A stretch of 64,000 bases of DNA from Halosegnis rubeus (GTDB taxonomy: Archaea > Halobacteriota > Halobacteria > Halobacteriales > Haloarculaceae), in contig NZ_QJOW01000001.1 in NCBI RefSeq assembly GCF_009184545.1, positions 744,001 to 808,000 on the forward strand, given 5' to 3'. How positions within the stretch are numbered: the first letter of the stretch is position 1; each line of letters opens with the position of its first letter. Shown one piece after another: positions 16,708-26,204 of the stretch. Below the pieces are notes generated by a model. The model saw nothing but the letters and a program-made list of their open reading frames with translations. It ran no database searches and had not been told where the DNA came from. The position numbers and the translations under genes were made by a program.

Positions 16708-18146
16708 CTGTCCGGATAGGCGTCGAGCCACGGATTCGCGCGCTCGAACGCCCGTGCCGTCGCAAGCAACTCTGCTTCCGTGTAGCGGTGTCCGACCAGC
16801 TGCAGTCCGACCGGTAGCCCGTCGTCCGTCACCCCTGCGGGGACGGAGACGACCGGATGGCCGGTGACGTTGAACACCCACGGCAGCGACCAGTCGGTGA
16901 GCGTGCCGTTGGCCGGTTCGCCCGCAATCTCAGTCGGGTTGTCCGCCTCAAGCGGGAAGGGGGGAACCGCGAGCGTCGGGCAGACCAACGCGTCATGGTC
17001 GCCGATGGCATCTTCGACCGCATCGTACATCGCCGTCCGGACAACGTTCTGGGCGTTGTACTCGACGGCCTCGTGGCCCTCGCCGAGCGCGATAGTCGCG
17101 AGCAGCGACGACGACACGTCGTCGGCGTGCTCGCCGGCGAGGTCGATACCGAACTCGCGCTCGACGTTCTGTGCGAGCGTGGCGAACTTCGCCGTCGCCT
17201 GAAGCGAGAACGCGTGGTTCAGGTCTCCCTTCGACGGTCCGTCGACACCCACCGTCTCGACGGTCGCTCCAGCGTCCTCGACAGCGGCGAGTGCGCTCTC
17301 GACCTGCTCCGTGACCACGTCTTCGATGGTAAACAGCCCACCGAGGTCGTTGGCGTACGCGAGTGACACGTCGGTCGTCGCTGTCTCCAGTGTCTCGTGG
17401 TACCCCCCGTCCGTCGGCACCGAGAAGGGGTCGCGGTCGTCTTGTCCGACCATCACGTCCAGCATGACCGCGAGGTCCTCGATGGTTCGTGCTATCGGTC
17501 CCATCACGCCCGTTGGAGTGTGTGAGGAGAATGTATCCACTCCCGAGCCGTTAGGCACGAGTCCGAAGGAGGGTTTCACGCTCGCGACGTGACAACACGA
17601 CGCCGGGACGCGCAGCGACCCGCCCACGTCCGAACCGGTAGCGATAGTCGCGAGTCCGTCGGCGAGGGCCGCGGCGGACCCCCCCGAAGAGCCGCCCGCA
17701 ATGCGGTCGGGGGCGAACGGCGTCCCGGTCGCGCCGACGAGCTTGTTGTCGGTCCGCGGCTTGTGACCGAACTCCGGCGTGTTCGTCTTCCCGAGGACGA
17801 TTGCCCCGGCGGCTTCGAGTCGCTCGGTGATGATCGCGTCCGCGTCGGCGACGTGGTCAGCGAACGGCTTCGCTCCGAACGTCGTCCGAACCCCCGATTT
17901 GTGGGCGTGGAGGTCCTTCAACGCGAGCGGGACGCCGTGGAGCGGGCCGAGGTCCTCGCCGGCTTCGGCCGCTGTTTCGGCGCGCTCTGCGGCCTCGCGT
18001 GCGTGCTCCTCGATGACCGTGACGTAGGCGTTCGTCCGGTCGTTGCGTTCCTCGATACGAGCCAGCGTCTCGTCGACAAGCGCCACGGGCGAGATGTCGC
18101 CGGCCTTCACGCCGTCGGCAATTTCTACTGCACTTCGCGTGTCCAT
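16704..18146 (-). CDS. Amidase of the amidase-signature family
   Basis: 480 residues with the Ser-cisSer-Lys triad: K77 (ALKDLHAH), S153 (AGGSSGGSAAAL) and nucleophile S177 (GSDVGGSLRVP). The rest of the fold is complete and the length normal. It resembles GatA but sits alone without gatB or gatC, so it is more likely a general amide hydrolase than the tRNA amidotransferase subunit. The substrate is unknown. The region 18147-18349 upstream shows only promoter-like sequence and no gene. Confidence 0.9.
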   Translation of the reverse strand: MDTRSAVEIADGVKAGDISPVALVDETLARIEERNDRTNAYVTVIEEHAREAAERAETAAEAGEDLGPLHGVPLALKDLHAHKSGVRTTFGAKPFADHVADADAIITERLEAAGAIVLGKTNTPEFGHKPRTDNKLVGATGTPFAPDRIAGGSSGGSAAALADGLATIATGSDVGGSLRVPASCCHVASVKPSFGLVPNGSGVDTFSSHTPTGVMGPIARTIEDLAVMLDVMVGQDDRDPFSVPTDGGYHETLETATTDVSLAYANDLGGLFTIEDVVTEQVESALAAVEDAGATVETVGVDGPSKGDLNHAFSLQATAKFATLAQNVEREFGIDLAGEHADDVSSSLLATIALGEGHEAVEYNAQNVVRTAMYDAVEDAIGDHDALVCPTLAVPPFPLEADNPTEIAGEPANGTLTDWSLPWVFNVTGHPVVSVPAGVTDDGLPVGLQLVGHRYTEAELLATARAFERANPWLDAYPDS

Positions 18147-18349
18147 GCTCTCGGGTCACGGAGAAGCAACTAAGCAGTTGTGCCGGGCGAACAGGTGGCG
18201 GTCGCCGCGGTGCGCGTGCCACGCTCGGCCCCCGGCGAGACCGGCGGTCTCGCGACCGTCGAACGCACTACGCCAGTGGTCAGCGCATGCGCTGGGTGGC
18301 TGCGTTACGAGATAAAAACGTGAGCGTCGTGGGCTGTCCGTATCGCTCG

Positions 18350-19411
18350 TCAGTCGTCTGCCGGCTCGGCGGCCTCGTCGAGGTCGACCGGCGGGGCCGC
18401 GGCCTCGGCGTTGTGCTCGCGGGCGCGACCCCGGAGGGTCTCCGAGATTCCTGGTGCGGCCGACCGCTCGATATCGCCGCCCTGTTCGTCGATTTCATCG
18501 AGTGACATCGGGAACGTGCGGAGGTCGTAGTGGTTCTGGATGCCACAGCGGGCACCCTCTCCCATCGCGGTCGGAATCTGGTTGTGACCCGGCGTGATAT
18601 CGCCGACGGCGAAGACGCCCTCGGCGGTCGTCTGTCCGTGGTCGTCGACGGCGATGGTGCCGTCGTCGTTGAGCTCGGCACCGAGCTTCTCGGCGAGCGC
18701 GGTGTTGTAGTCGCTGCCGTACATCGGGAAGCCGCCGCGGTACTCGCGGGTCTCTCCGTCCGCGAAGGTGAACGATTTGAGCCAGCCGTCCTCGCCTTTC
18801 TCCATCGACTCGATTTCTTGGTGGACGACCTCGACGGGGTGGGCGGCAAGCTGACGGTCGGTCTCGTCGCTCCACTCCGGTTCGTCGCCGCGCGTGAGCA
18901 GGTCGACCTCGTCAGTGAAGTTCAGCATGATCATCGCGACCTTCGCGGCCGCCTCGCCGGCTCCCATCACGAAAACGGGCTGGTCGACGAACATGTACGC
19001 ATCACAGTGGAGACACCAGTGAAGCCCACGGCCCGTTCGAGGGAGCGGGGGGTCCGGTCGCACGTCCGAGAAGCCGGTCGCGAGGACGACGTGCTCGGTG
19101 ACGACCGAGACGCTGCCGGCGGTCACGTCGAAGCGGCCGTCTTCGCGGCGCTCGATGTCGCTCACGAAGTCCTGGTGATAGTCGGCACCGTACTCCTCGA
19201 CCTGCTCGCGTGCGGTCTGGAGAAACTCGTTGCCGCTCGTCTCTTCGGGAACGCCGATGACATTGTGCGTGTCGAGCATCATCGCGGCGCGGCCACCGCC
19301 GCGGTTGATCATCGCGGTGTCGTGGCCCAGTCGCGTCGTGTAGAGTGCCGTTGTGAGACCCGCCGGCCCCCCGCCGACGACTGTCACTTCGTACTCTGTT
19401 GTATCGGACAT
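18350..19411 (-). CDS. Thioredoxin-reductase-like FAD/NAD(P) oxidoreductase
   Basis: A 353-residue two-domain flavoprotein: FAD motif VVGGGPAGLTTALYTTRLG (10-28), a redox-like pair C-L-H-C (LHWCLHCDAY, near 130), a nucleotide-binding motif FVMGAGEAAAKVAM, and the late FAD motif EGVFAVGDITPG. Thioredoxin reductases normally have CATCDG; here the pair is CLHCDA, keeping C-x2-C-D. The tail beyond about residue 310 is an acidic extension. It may reduce a thioredoxin-like partner, but no thioredoxin gene is adjacent. Confidence 0.9.
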   Translation of the reverse strand: MSDTTEYEVTVVGGGPAGLTTALYTTRLGHDTAMINRGGGRAAMMLDTHNVIGVPEETSGNEFLQTAREQVEEYGADYHQDFVSDIERREDGRFDVTAGSVSVVTEHVVLATGFSDVRPDPPLPRTGRGLHWCLHCDAYMFVDQPVFVMGAGEAAAKVAMIMLNFTDEVDLLTRGDEPEWSDETDRQLAAHPVEVVHQEIESMEKGEDGWLKSFTFADGETREYRGGFPMYGSDYNTALAEKLGAELNDDGTIAVDDHGQTTAEGVFAVGDITPGHNQIPTAMGEGARCGIQNHYDLRTFPMSLDEIDEQGGDIERSAAPGISETLRGRAREHNAEAAAPPVDLDEAAEPADD

Positions 19412-19583
19412 ACAGCACCTACGCCTGCGAGAAACATAACTTCAATGTGAGTGGCCGGTAACCGGCTGTCTATCGAATCTGTTAGCTACGAAACCGCTGA
19501 TTTCGGGAGGTAGCGGAGTTCACGAACGGTGCTGACGTATCTACTGTCAGAAAGACTTACAAGCCGAGAGATTATATGTATAT

Positions 19584-19626
19584 GGTCCCTACTATGGAGT
19601 AGACCCAGCATGAAGGAGCAGGGACC
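19584..19626 (+). promoter_or_regulatory. Inverted repeat GGTCCCT / AGGGACC in a long leader
   Basis: GGTCCCT (19584-19590) and AGGGACC (19620-19626) are a perfect 7-bp inverted pair 29 nt apart, just after an AT-rich box ATTATATGTATAT (19571-19583) and before the ATG at 19657. The spacing implies a 5' leader of ~50 nt, long for this organism group, so the pair could form an RNA hairpin or an operator. Nothing else supports regulation. Confidence 0.35.
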
Positions 19627-19656
19627 CACATTACTGGCTTATCGGGGGAATCAACG

Positions 19657-20298
19657 ATGAACAGTCGCGTATTTCGACTCCACTCTACACTCGAGTTGCC
19701 GTTGGACGACGTACACGAGTTCTTCGAAGAGATCGACCTTCCGGTCGAAATCGAAGACATCGAGATTACCCGTCGAAACAACACCCTCATTGTCAAGGCC
19801 GTCTCCGCTGAGGACAACATCTCCAAGTACACGCCGACCGCACAGCTGAAGGCCAGCATCGCGGAAAACCGGGTGTACGAGAACGAAGACGGCGAATGGG
19901 TCGAGGAACCCCCCGAAGATGCACAGCCCGGCTTCGGTAGCAACAGTAGTAGCAGCGGCGGCGACAGTCCCTCGTGGGGGTCGCTCGCGCAGGCCGAGGA
20001 GGAAGAAGAGCCCGAAATCAACTCCAAGCTCCGGGAGTACGCCTGCTTCAAGGGCGACCGCGAGACCGTCCTCCAGAACACGGCGCTTCAGTATCCGATG
20101 TTCGAGGTGTTGTGTGACCTGGCCCGCTACGCCGAGCGTGGCGAACTGACGGCTATCGCCGCCGTCGACGACACCCTCGAAGCTCACCGCATCGTCGAGG
20201 GCGAAGACCGCGCTGCGACCATCGAGATTGTTGAGGACCCACGCGAACGCGAGGCCGAAAACACGGTGCAGTGGCGGGATAACAAGTTCATCAACTGA
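19657..20298 (+). CDS. Haloarchaeal protein of unknown function (DUF7110-like)
   Basis: 213 residues in two parts: an N-terminal domain (1-90) rich in beta strands and acidic residues, a low-complexity Ser/Gly/acidic linker (about 95-127, including SNSSSSGGD and EEEEEPE), and a C-terminal domain (128-213) containing FKGDRETVLQNTALQYPMFEVL. I recall this as a DUF7110-type family restricted to haloarchaea, without known function. It is alone, with its own strong-looking promoter and ~50-nt leader. No catalytic or membrane features are seen. Confidence 0.75.
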   Translation: MNSRVFRLHSTLELPLDDVHEFFEEIDLPVEIEDIEITRRNNTLIVKAVSAEDNISKYTPTAQLKASIAENRVYENEDGEWVEEPPEDAQPGFGSNSSSSGGDSPSWGSLAQAEEEEEPEINSKLREYACFKGDRETVLQNTALQYPMFEVLCDLARYAERGELTAIAAVDDTLEAHRIVEGEDRAATIEIVEDPREREAENTVQWRDNKFIN

Positions 20299-20396
20299 TT
20301 GCTTCCCTCCTCCGACTTTTTCGACGCTCCTCGACAGCGCTGGAACCGTCGTAACCCGAAAGAGGTTTTTTTCTCTAATTAGATGTAATTACCAGG

Positions 20397-21368
20397 ATGA
20401 CAGAGTTTCCAGACTACCTGAGCGTCGATTACACCGACAGCGAAGACGAGGACCCAGAGGATTATCCGAACATCGAAGACAAGCTCCAGAAGGCGCTCGA
20501 CGTGGTCGAGACGGGCCTGCGCGAGTACGAGAACCCGGCCGTGATGTGGACGGGCGGAAAAGACTCCACGCTCACGCTCTACTTCGTGAAGGAGGTCGTC
20601 GAGCAGTACGACGACATTGAGATGCCGCCCGCGGTCTTCATCGACCACTTCCAGCACTTCGATGAACTCATCGAGTTCGCCGAACGGTGGGCAGACCGGT
20701 GGGATATCGACCTGAAGTACGCCCGCAACGACGACGTTGGCGATTACGTCGACGCCAACGGTCTCACGCCCGGCGACGACATCCCCGTTGATGAGCTCTC
20801 CGAGCACAACCAACACCACATCCGCAACATCCTCGAGTACGAGGAGGATACGTTCCCGTTCCTGCTCGACACCTACGTCGGCAATCACCTCCTCAAGACG
20901 GTCGCGCTGAACGACACGCTCGAATCCGAGGGCATCGACGGCATTATCTCGGGGATTCGCTGGGACGAGCAGGACGCCCGTGCCGACGAGACGTTCTTCT
21001 CGCCACGCCACGACCCGGACATCTATCCGCCCCACGACCGCATCCAGCCCATCCTGCAGTTCAAGGAAGCGGACGTGTGGCAGGCGTTCTGGTACTTCGT
21101 CGTGCCCGAGACCGTCGAAGGGTACCCGGACGACGGCTACGTGCCACAGAGCTTCGACGACCTGCCGAACGACCTCGCCCACGAGGACATTCCAGTGTCG
21201 CCGAAGTACTTCGCTGGCTTCCGCTCGCTCGGCTCCGAAATCTCGACGGACAAGTCCGCCGAGGAGCCGGCGTGGCTACAGGACATGGAGAACACGACCG
21301 AGCGCGCAGGCCGCGCACAGGATAAGGAGGACCTGATGGGCCGGCTGCGCGACCTCGGCTACATGTAA
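20397..21368 (+). CDS. PP-loop adenylyl-sulfate / PAPS reductase-family protein
   Basis: 323 residues with the PP-loop motif VMWTGGKDSTLTLYFV (about 49-64), a HFQHFDELIEF segment and a conserved GIISGIRWDEQDARADETFFS region, as in CysH/CysD-like proteins. Such enzymes either reduce adenylyl sulfate or act as the ATP sulfurylase small subunit. No CysN, CysC or sulfite reductase is adjacent, and the [4Fe-4S] Cys pairs of assimilatory APS reductases are absent, so CysD-like or another adenylation role is possible. A T-rich run GTTTTTTTCTCTAATTAG precedes it at 20365-20382. Confidence 0.82.
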   Translation: MTEFPDYLSVDYTDSEDEDPEDYPNIEDKLQKALDVVETGLREYENPAVMWTGGKDSTLTLYFVKEVVEQYDDIEMPPAVFIDHFQHFDELIEFAERWADRWDIDLKYARNDDVGDYVDANGLTPGDDIPVDELSEHNQHHIRNILEYEEDTFPFLLDTYVGNHLLKTVALNDTLESEGIDGIISGIRWDEQDARADETFFSPRHDPDIYPPHDRIQPILQFKEADVWQAFWYFVVPETVEGYPDDGYVPQSFDDLPNDLAHEDIPVSPKYFAGFRSLGSEISTDKSAEEPAWLQDMENTTERAGRAQDKEDLMGRLRDLGYM

Positions 21369-21417
21369 CGCGCGGTCGATTTAGCTTCTCAGTTCTTTTC
21401 GCCCGATAGCGATGGTT

Positions 21418-21615
21418 TCAGAGCCCGCTCGCGCGGTTTTCGCCCAGCTTCACGCCCAGCGCGAGACAGATCGCGCCGAACACCAGCATGGACGGCCCGA
21501 CCATCATCAGGATAGTCGATGTCCCCATCGGAATCGGCGCGAGAATCAGAGCGAGCAGCGCCACGATCACTAACCCGATGAACAGTCCGCCAGTCGTCGT
21601 CTCGTTGAACTCCAT
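21418..21615 (-). CDS. Small membrane protein with two transmembrane helices
   Basis: Sixty-five residues starting MEFNETTTGG, with hydrophobic segments near 11-28 and 33-54 and a short polar tail (GENRASGL). The ATG at 21615 gives a compact membrane hairpin; longer readings upstream are Arg-rich and non-native. It is a family found in haloarchaea (possibly DUF7333), function unknown. It lies 44 nt after the next membrane-protein gene on the same strand and may be cotranscribed. Confidence 0.7.
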   Translation of the reverse strand: MEFNETTTGGLFIGLVIVALLALILAPIPMGTSTILMMVGPSMLVFGAICLALGVKLGENRASGL

Positions 21616-21659
21616 ACCTGACGATGGGCGCGCTGGGGCAAAAGTCGTTTGCGGGCGGG

Positions 21660-22412
21660 TCACGCCTCGGTCGGACGAACAACGTTCGCGAGGGTGACGA
21701 CGACACCGAGGAGCCACCCCAGCGGCACCGCGACGCCGAACCACATGATGACGTACGCGACGCCTTCGAGGTCGTACGACGCACGGAGCATCTCCGCCAG
21801 CGTCGCCGGCGCGATGTTGTCGAGGAAGTACACCGCGAGGTCGAAGCTCCGCGGGAGCACGGCGTCCGCGACGGTCGGCGAGTAGAGTGCAGCCACGATC
21901 GGCGGGAGAAACAGCGCGGTCATCGCGAACGGGTAGCCGAGCAGGACGGTGGTGAATCGACCGCCGAGCCTTCGGAAGCCGAGCGCGAGCAGGCTCGCGA
22001 GCACGGCGGTGACGGAGGCGGCCGCGACGGCGTAGAACCCCTCGGCTGTCGCCCCGAACTGGATGCGGGCGGCGGCCGTCAACCCACCCCACAGGAGCAA
22101 CGAGAGCAGCAGGATGCCGACGCCGCCGACTCTAGCGACGCCGCTGTCGAGCCGCGTCGCGTGAAACCGCACGGCGAAACCGGCAAGCACGAAGGGATAG
22201 ATGAACGCGACGAGCGGGACGCCGAGCAGCGCCCACAACCGATATTTGAGCTTGTCGCCGGTCGTTGTCGGCTGCCACTTGCCGAGCACAGAGTGTTCGC
22301 GTCCGCGCTGGCGGGGAAACACGAGTTGCATCCACGACTCGTGGAGGGCGACGATATCGACCTTCAGCCCGTGGAAGATCCCCTCGCGCTCGCGGGGTTG
22401 CTCGGCTGCCAT
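21660..22412 (-). CDS. Polytopic membrane protein of unknown function
   Basis: About 250 residues. A soluble N-terminal ~45 residues (VDIVALHESWMQLVFPRQ) precede five or six hydrophobic segments (about 60-80, 90-110, 115-140, 150-175, 215-245). No transporter signature is recognised. ATG 22412 is chosen over the GTG at 22427. It overlaps nothing and follows the M20 hydrolase by 40 nt on the same strand, suggesting loose operon organisation with it and the 65-residue membrane protein. Confidence 0.72.
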   Translation of the reverse strand: MAAEQPREREGIFHGLKVDIVALHESWMQLVFPRQRGREHSVLGKWQPTTTGDKLKYRLWALLGVPLVAFIYPFVLAGFAVRFHATRLDSGVARVGGVGILLLSLLLWGGLTAAARIQFGATAEGFYAVAAASVTAVLASLLALGFRRLGGRFTTVLLGYPFAMTALFLPPIVAALYSPTVADAVLPRSFDLAVYFLDNIAPATLAEMLRASYDLEGVAYVIMWFGVAVPLGWLLGVVVTLANVVRPTEA

Positions 22413-22452
22413 ACCGATGTCTGTCACCCAGCGACTGTCAACGTTGCGACCG

Positions 22453-23721
22453 TCAGCCCAGTCGCTCGATGGTGCCGACGAGCGTGTCGACGCCGATGGG
22501 GATGGTGTCTTCCTCCACGTCGAACGTCGCGGTGTGGTGGCCGCCGGGGTGAGAGGTACCGATACAGACGTAGCAGGCGTCGCCGCCGTTGTCCTGAACG
22601 TACTGCATCAGGTAGGTCGCGTCCTCGCTTCCCCCGAGGTCGCCGCGGCGAACGAGCGACTCGACCCCCTCGACGGTCTCGGCGCTCTCGGCCACGAGTT
22701 CGACAAGCGGCTCGTCGCTGGTCGCGCTCGGCGCGTCACCGACCACGTCCACGTCGACCTCACAGCCGTACGCCTGCGCGGACCCCTCGAGCGCGTCCAT
22801 CGCTCGCTCGTGGACGAACTCCTTCAGTTCGGTCGTCTCACCGCGCACCTCGATGTCCATCCTCGCCGACTCGGGGATGATGTTCGAGGCCGTCCCCCCC
22901 TCGACGCGGCCGGCGTTGACTCGAGTCGCACCGTCGGAGTGGCGGGGAATCCCGTAGAGTCCCTGCACGGCGGCGGCCATCGCCTGTACGGCGTTGTACC
23001 CCTCTTCGGGCTTTGCGCCGGCGTGGCCCGGGTGGCCAGTGAACTCGGCGTGAAGCTGTGCGACCGCGAGGAAGCCGTCGATGCCCGCGACCACTTCGCC
23101 GGTCGGGTAGTCGAGACCCACGTGGAGCGCGAGCATGTGGTCCACGTCATCGAGGTGGCCGGATTCGGCCATCGCCTTCCCGCCGCCGACGACCTCCTCC
23201 GCCGGCTGGAACAGAATCTTGAACGTACCCGCAAACTCCGACTCCTTCACGCGCTCGAGGATGCCCAACCCAATCGTCGCGTGGGCGTCGTGGCCGCAGG
23301 CGTGCATGTGGCCCTCGTTGTCGGAGCGGAACCCCTCCGCCGTCGGCAGGTGGTCCGAGAGCTCGGACTCCTTCTGTGGGAGCGCGTCGATATCGACCCG
23401 GAGCGCGACGGTCGGTCCCTCGCCCTTCTCGAGGACGGCGACTGCACCGGTGTGACCGCCTTCCGCAGCCTCCAGTACGTCCTCGCGGGCACCCTTCTTG
23501 CGTGCGCGCTCTCGCCACGCCTCGATTTCCTCGGCGTCGGGGACGGCCATCCGCGCCTCGCTCTCGAGGGCGTCGCGGCCGAGATGCAGTTCGTCGACCC
23601 CGATGCGTTCGAGTTCGTCGACGATGCGGGAGGTGGTGTAGAACTCGCGCCAGGCTGGCTCCGGATACCGGTGGAGGTCGCGCCGGAGGGCGACGAGTGC
23701 GTCGCGAGTTGTCAGGCTCAT
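22453..23721 (-). CDS. M20-family amidohydrolase (AbgA / IAA-amino-acid hydrolase type)
   Basis: 422 residues with the metal-site motif HMHACGHDAHATIG (about 137-150), the catalytic ILFQPAEEVVGGG, and the dimerisation domain starting GHPGHAGAKPEEGYNA. This group hydrolyses N-acyl amino acids or aminobenzoyl-glutamate. A region of about 50 residues (roughly 48-90, ALESEARMAVPDAEEIEAW) between the N-terminal helices and the catalytic core is longer than in bacterial hippurate hydrolases and resembles AbgA. Cytoplasmic, no signal peptide. Confidence 0.9.
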   Translation of the reverse strand: MSLTTRDALVALRRDLHRYPEPAWREFYTTSRIVDELERIGVDELHLGRDALESEARMAVPDAEEIEAWRERARKKGAREDVLEAAEGGHTGAVAVLEKGEGPTVALRVDIDALPQKESELSDHLPTAEGFRSDNEGHMHACGHDAHATIGLGILERVKESEFAGTFKILFQPAEEVVGGGKAMAESGHLDDVDHMLALHVGLDYPTGEVVAGIDGFLAVAQLHAEFTGHPGHAGAKPEEGYNAVQAMAAAVQGLYGIPRHSDGATRVNAGRVEGGTASNIIPESARMDIEVRGETTELKEFVHERAMDALEGSAQAYGCEVDVDVVGDAPSATSDEPLVELVAESAETVEGVESLVRRGDLGGSEDATYLMQYVQDNGGDACYVCIGTSHPGGHHTATFDVEEDTIPIGVDTLVGTIERLG

Positions 23722-23758
23722 ACCCTCACTGGACGCCCGACCGTGAAAAATCTCGCCG

Positions 23759-24082
23759 TCAGGTGCCGACGCCGCTTCGCTGCTCGACGTTCGCCTCGAC
23801 GTGGATGCTCTCGGGGTACTCGTCGCCGGCCACCTCGCGGGCGAACTGGTCGTGGTCGTGTATCTCGATATCGCGGGTGTAGACGCTGAATTTCCATGGC
23901 TCGAAGCCGTCGCCCGGCTGGAGCCGCTTGTACTGCGGTGCGGACACCTCTGTCGCCGGATGGGGGTGTGGTCCCTTCAGTTGGACGCCCTTGTGGGCAG
24001 CGCGCTCCTTGATGTCGTTGACCACGCGGTCCAGCACCTCGCGGTCCCCGCTCTCGAAGGAGAGCTTCGTAACGAATGGCAT
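23759..24082 (-). CDS. uS10/mL48-type ribosomal-protein-like protein (S10 paralog)
   Basis: 107 residues, N-terminus MPFVTKLSFESGD, with an S10-like alpha/beta core (VLDRVVNDIKERAAHKGVQLKGPHPHPATEVSAPQY is split here by positions about 16-51) and KFSVYTRDIEIHDHDQF matching the C-terminal strand-helix. The genuine rpsJ of haloarchaea normally follows the EF-1A gene; here there is no translation operon, so this is the second S10-domain protein that many haloarchaea carry. Its role is not established. Confidence 0.8.
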   Translation of the reverse strand: MPFVTKLSFESGDREVLDRVVNDIKERAAHKGVQLKGPHPHPATEVSAPQYKRLQPGDGFEPWKFSVYTRDIEIHDHDQFAREVAGDEYPESIHVEANVEQRSGVGT

Positions 24083-24184
24083 ATTTCGTCGTTCGTCGGG
24101 ATGGGGAAAAACGCGCTGTTCGACCGCCGCCCCCGCGCCGATGGCACAACTCTTTTGCACAGATACACCCACTAATGTACATAT

Positions 24185-24943
24185 ATGAACGCCGACGAGA
24201 TGGCCCCCGAGGTACGCTCGATTCTCGCCGCGGCCCGCGACCGGGGCGGCGGCGACGGGCGCGTGTCCGTCGACCCGCGCTCGCTCGCGGACGCGTTCGC
24301 GAGCGCCGAACGCGACGGTCGCGTCCCGCTCATCGCGGAGGTCAAGCCAACCAGCCCGACGACGGACGGTGAACGCCGCGGTGACCCCGTCGACCTCGCG
24401 CGCGAGATGGTCGCCGGCGGCGCAGTTGCTCTCTCCGTGCTCACCGAACCCGACCACTTCGGCGGCTCCGTCGAGACGCTCGAACGGGTTCGGGCCGCCA
24501 TCGACGTACCCGTCCTCCGGAAGGACTTCGTCCTCGACGAGGCGGCACTCGACGTGGCTGAGGCCGACGTGGTACTACTCATCGCGCGCTTTCTGGGCGA
24601 CGACCTCGAACCGATGCTCGCTGCGGCCCGCGAGCGGGGCTTTCAGGTGCTCGTGGAGACGCACACCCGCGCGGAACTCGAACGCGCCGTCGCGGCGGGC
24701 GCGGAGTTTGTCGGGGTCAACAACCGCGACCTCGCGGAGCTGGAAGTCGACCTCGACACCTTCGAGACGGTCGCGCCGGCGGCCTCGGAGAGCGTCACGC
24801 TGATAGCGGAGAGCGGCATACATACGATAGACGACGTGCGACGGATGCGCACGGCCGGAGCCGACGCCCTGCTCGTCGGCTCGGCGATTATGAACGGCGA
24901 CGTCGAGCAGAACACACACCGACTCACACATGCCAGAGACTGA
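24185..24943 (+). CDS. trpC: Indole-3-glycerol-phosphate synthase
   Basis: 252 residues, TIM-barrel enzyme of tryptophan synthesis converting CdRP to indole-3-glycerol phosphate. Visible motifs are [11 protein letters not shown] (catalytic Lys near 50), [10 protein letters not shown] with the second Lys, [15 protein letters not shown], and the phosphate-site ends IAESGIHT and [11 protein letters not shown]. The ATG at 24185 follows ATGTACAT, an 8-bp palindrome (24174-24181), close to the likely transcription start. It overlaps trpB by 14 nt, the first joint of trpCBA. Confidence 0.97.
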   Translation: MNADEMAPEVRSILAAARDRGGGDGRVSVDPRSLADAFASAERDGRVPLIAEVKPTSPTTDGERRGDPVDLAREMVAGGAVALSVLTEPDHFGGSVETLERVRAAIDVPVLRKDFVLDEAALDVAEADVVLLIARFLGDDLEPMLAAARERGFQVLVETHTRAELERAVAAGAEFVGVNNRDLAELEVDLDTFETVAPAASESVTLIAESGIHTIDDVRRMRTAGADALLVGSAIMNGDVEQNTHRLTHARD

Positions 24944-26204
24944 CACAACGTTCGGCGACTACGGCGGCCAGTACGTGCCCGAGGCACTGATGCCCGCGAT
25001 CGAGGAGTTGACCGACGCCTACGAGCGGTACGTTCTCGCGAACGAGGACGGCTTCATGGACGAGTTCCGTGAACGCATCCATGACTTCGGCGGTCGGCCG
25101 ACGCCGCTCCAGCGCGCGGACAACCTCTCCGAGCGCTACGACCGCGACATCTATCTCAAGCGCGAGGACCTGCTCCACGGCGGCGCACACAAACTCAACA
25201 ACGCCCTCGGACAGGTGTTGCTCGCGAAGTACATGGGCAAAGAGCGCATTATCGCCGAGACGGGCGCGGGCCAACACGGTACCGCGACTGCGATGGCCGC
25301 TGCGCACCTCGATATGCCCTGTGAGATTTATATGGGTCGCCGCGACGTGAACCGCCAGCGACCCAACGTCTTCCGGATGCGCATCAACGGTGCCGAGGTC
25401 AACCCCGTCGACATCGGCCGCGGCACCCTGAAGGAGGCGATTTCCGAGACCATGCGCGACTGGGCCACGACCGTCGAGAACACCCACTACGTCATCGGCT
25501 CCATCGTCGGTCCGGCCCCGTTCCCCGCGATGGTGCGTGACTTCCATCGAATCATCTCCGAGGAGACGCGCCGACAGACCCGCGAGCAGTACGGCCGACT
25601 CCCGGATTCCGTCGTCGCCTGCGCCGGCGGCGGCTCGAACACGATGGGCATCTTCGCCGACTTCACCAGCGACTCTCCCTTCTCGACTGCCCCGGACTCG
25701 AACACCGACGCCGACGAGGACGTGTCGCTGTTCGCCGTCGAGGCAGGCGGCTCCTCGCTCGACGTAGACGAGGAACGCGGTGTCGCACCCAACTCGGCCT
25801 CGCTCTCGACGGGGAGTGAGGGCGTCCTCCACGGTGCCCGCACCAAGCTGCTCCAGAACACCGACGGTCAGATCATGGAGTCACACTCCGTCTCGTCCGG
25901 GCTGGACTACGCGGGCGTCGGTCCGGAACTCGCGAAGCTCGTCGACGACGACCGCGTCACGCCCGTGAATGTCGACGACGACGCCGCACTGGAGGCGTTC
26001 CACCGATTCTCACAGGAGGAAGGCATCATTCCGGCCCTCGAAACGGCCCACGCGTTCGCCTTCCTCGAAACCGACGCCGACCTCGGTGAGTTCGTCGTCG
26101 TGAACGTCTCCGGCCGCGGGGACAAGGACCTCGAAGCCGCGCTCGAGGAGACCGCAAAGCGGGATCTCCCGAACGCGCCCACGATGGAGGTCTTCGATGA
26201 GTAA
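24930..26204 (+). CDS. trpB: Tryptophan synthase beta chain
   Basis: 424 residues; PLP-dependent condensation of indole with serine. Landmarks are [14 protein letters not shown], the PLP lysine K88 ([10 protein letters not shown]), [16 protein letters not shown] and the phosphate-binding loop [10 protein letters not shown]. An acidic insertion follows the phosphate loop ([16 protein letters not shown]), absent in most bacterial enzymes. It belongs to the TrpB1 class that works in complex with TrpA. The ORF overlaps trpC by 14 and trpA by 8 nt, so translation is tightly coupled. Confidence 0.98.
   Translation: MPETDTTFGDYGGQYVPEALMPAIEELTDAYERYVLANEDGFMDEFRERIHDFGGRPTPLQRADNLSERYDRDIYLKREDLLHGGAHKLNNALGQVLLAKYMGKERIIAETGAGQHGTATAMAAAHLDMPCEIYMGRRDVNRQRPNVFRMRINGAEVNPVDIGRGTLKEAISETMRDWATTVENTHYVIGSIVGPAPFPAMVRDFHRIISEETRRQTREQYGRLPDSVVACAGGGSNTMGIFADFTSDSPFSTAPDSNTDADEDVSLFAVEAGGSSLDVDEERGVAPNSASLSTGSEGVLHGARTKLLQNTDGQIMESHSVSSGLDYAGVGPELAKLVDDDRVTPVNVDDDAALEAFHRFSQEEGIIPALETAHAFAFLETDADLGEFVVVNVSGRGDKDLEAALEETAKRDLPNAPTMEVFDE

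Noticed and set aside
16704-18146. Calling the amidase GatA
   Set aside because: No gatB/gatC neighbours and only family-level similarity visible, so a specific tRNA-amidotransferase role is not supported.
20397-21368. Calling the PP-loop protein an assimilatory PAPS reductase
   Set aside because: The iron-sulfur Cys pattern of APS reductases and neighbouring sulfate genes are missing.
22201-23889. A 562-codon frame on the + strand across the M20 hydrolase
   Set aside because: It spans the ends of two genes, has no recognisable domain, and the reverse strand has intact metal-binding motifs.
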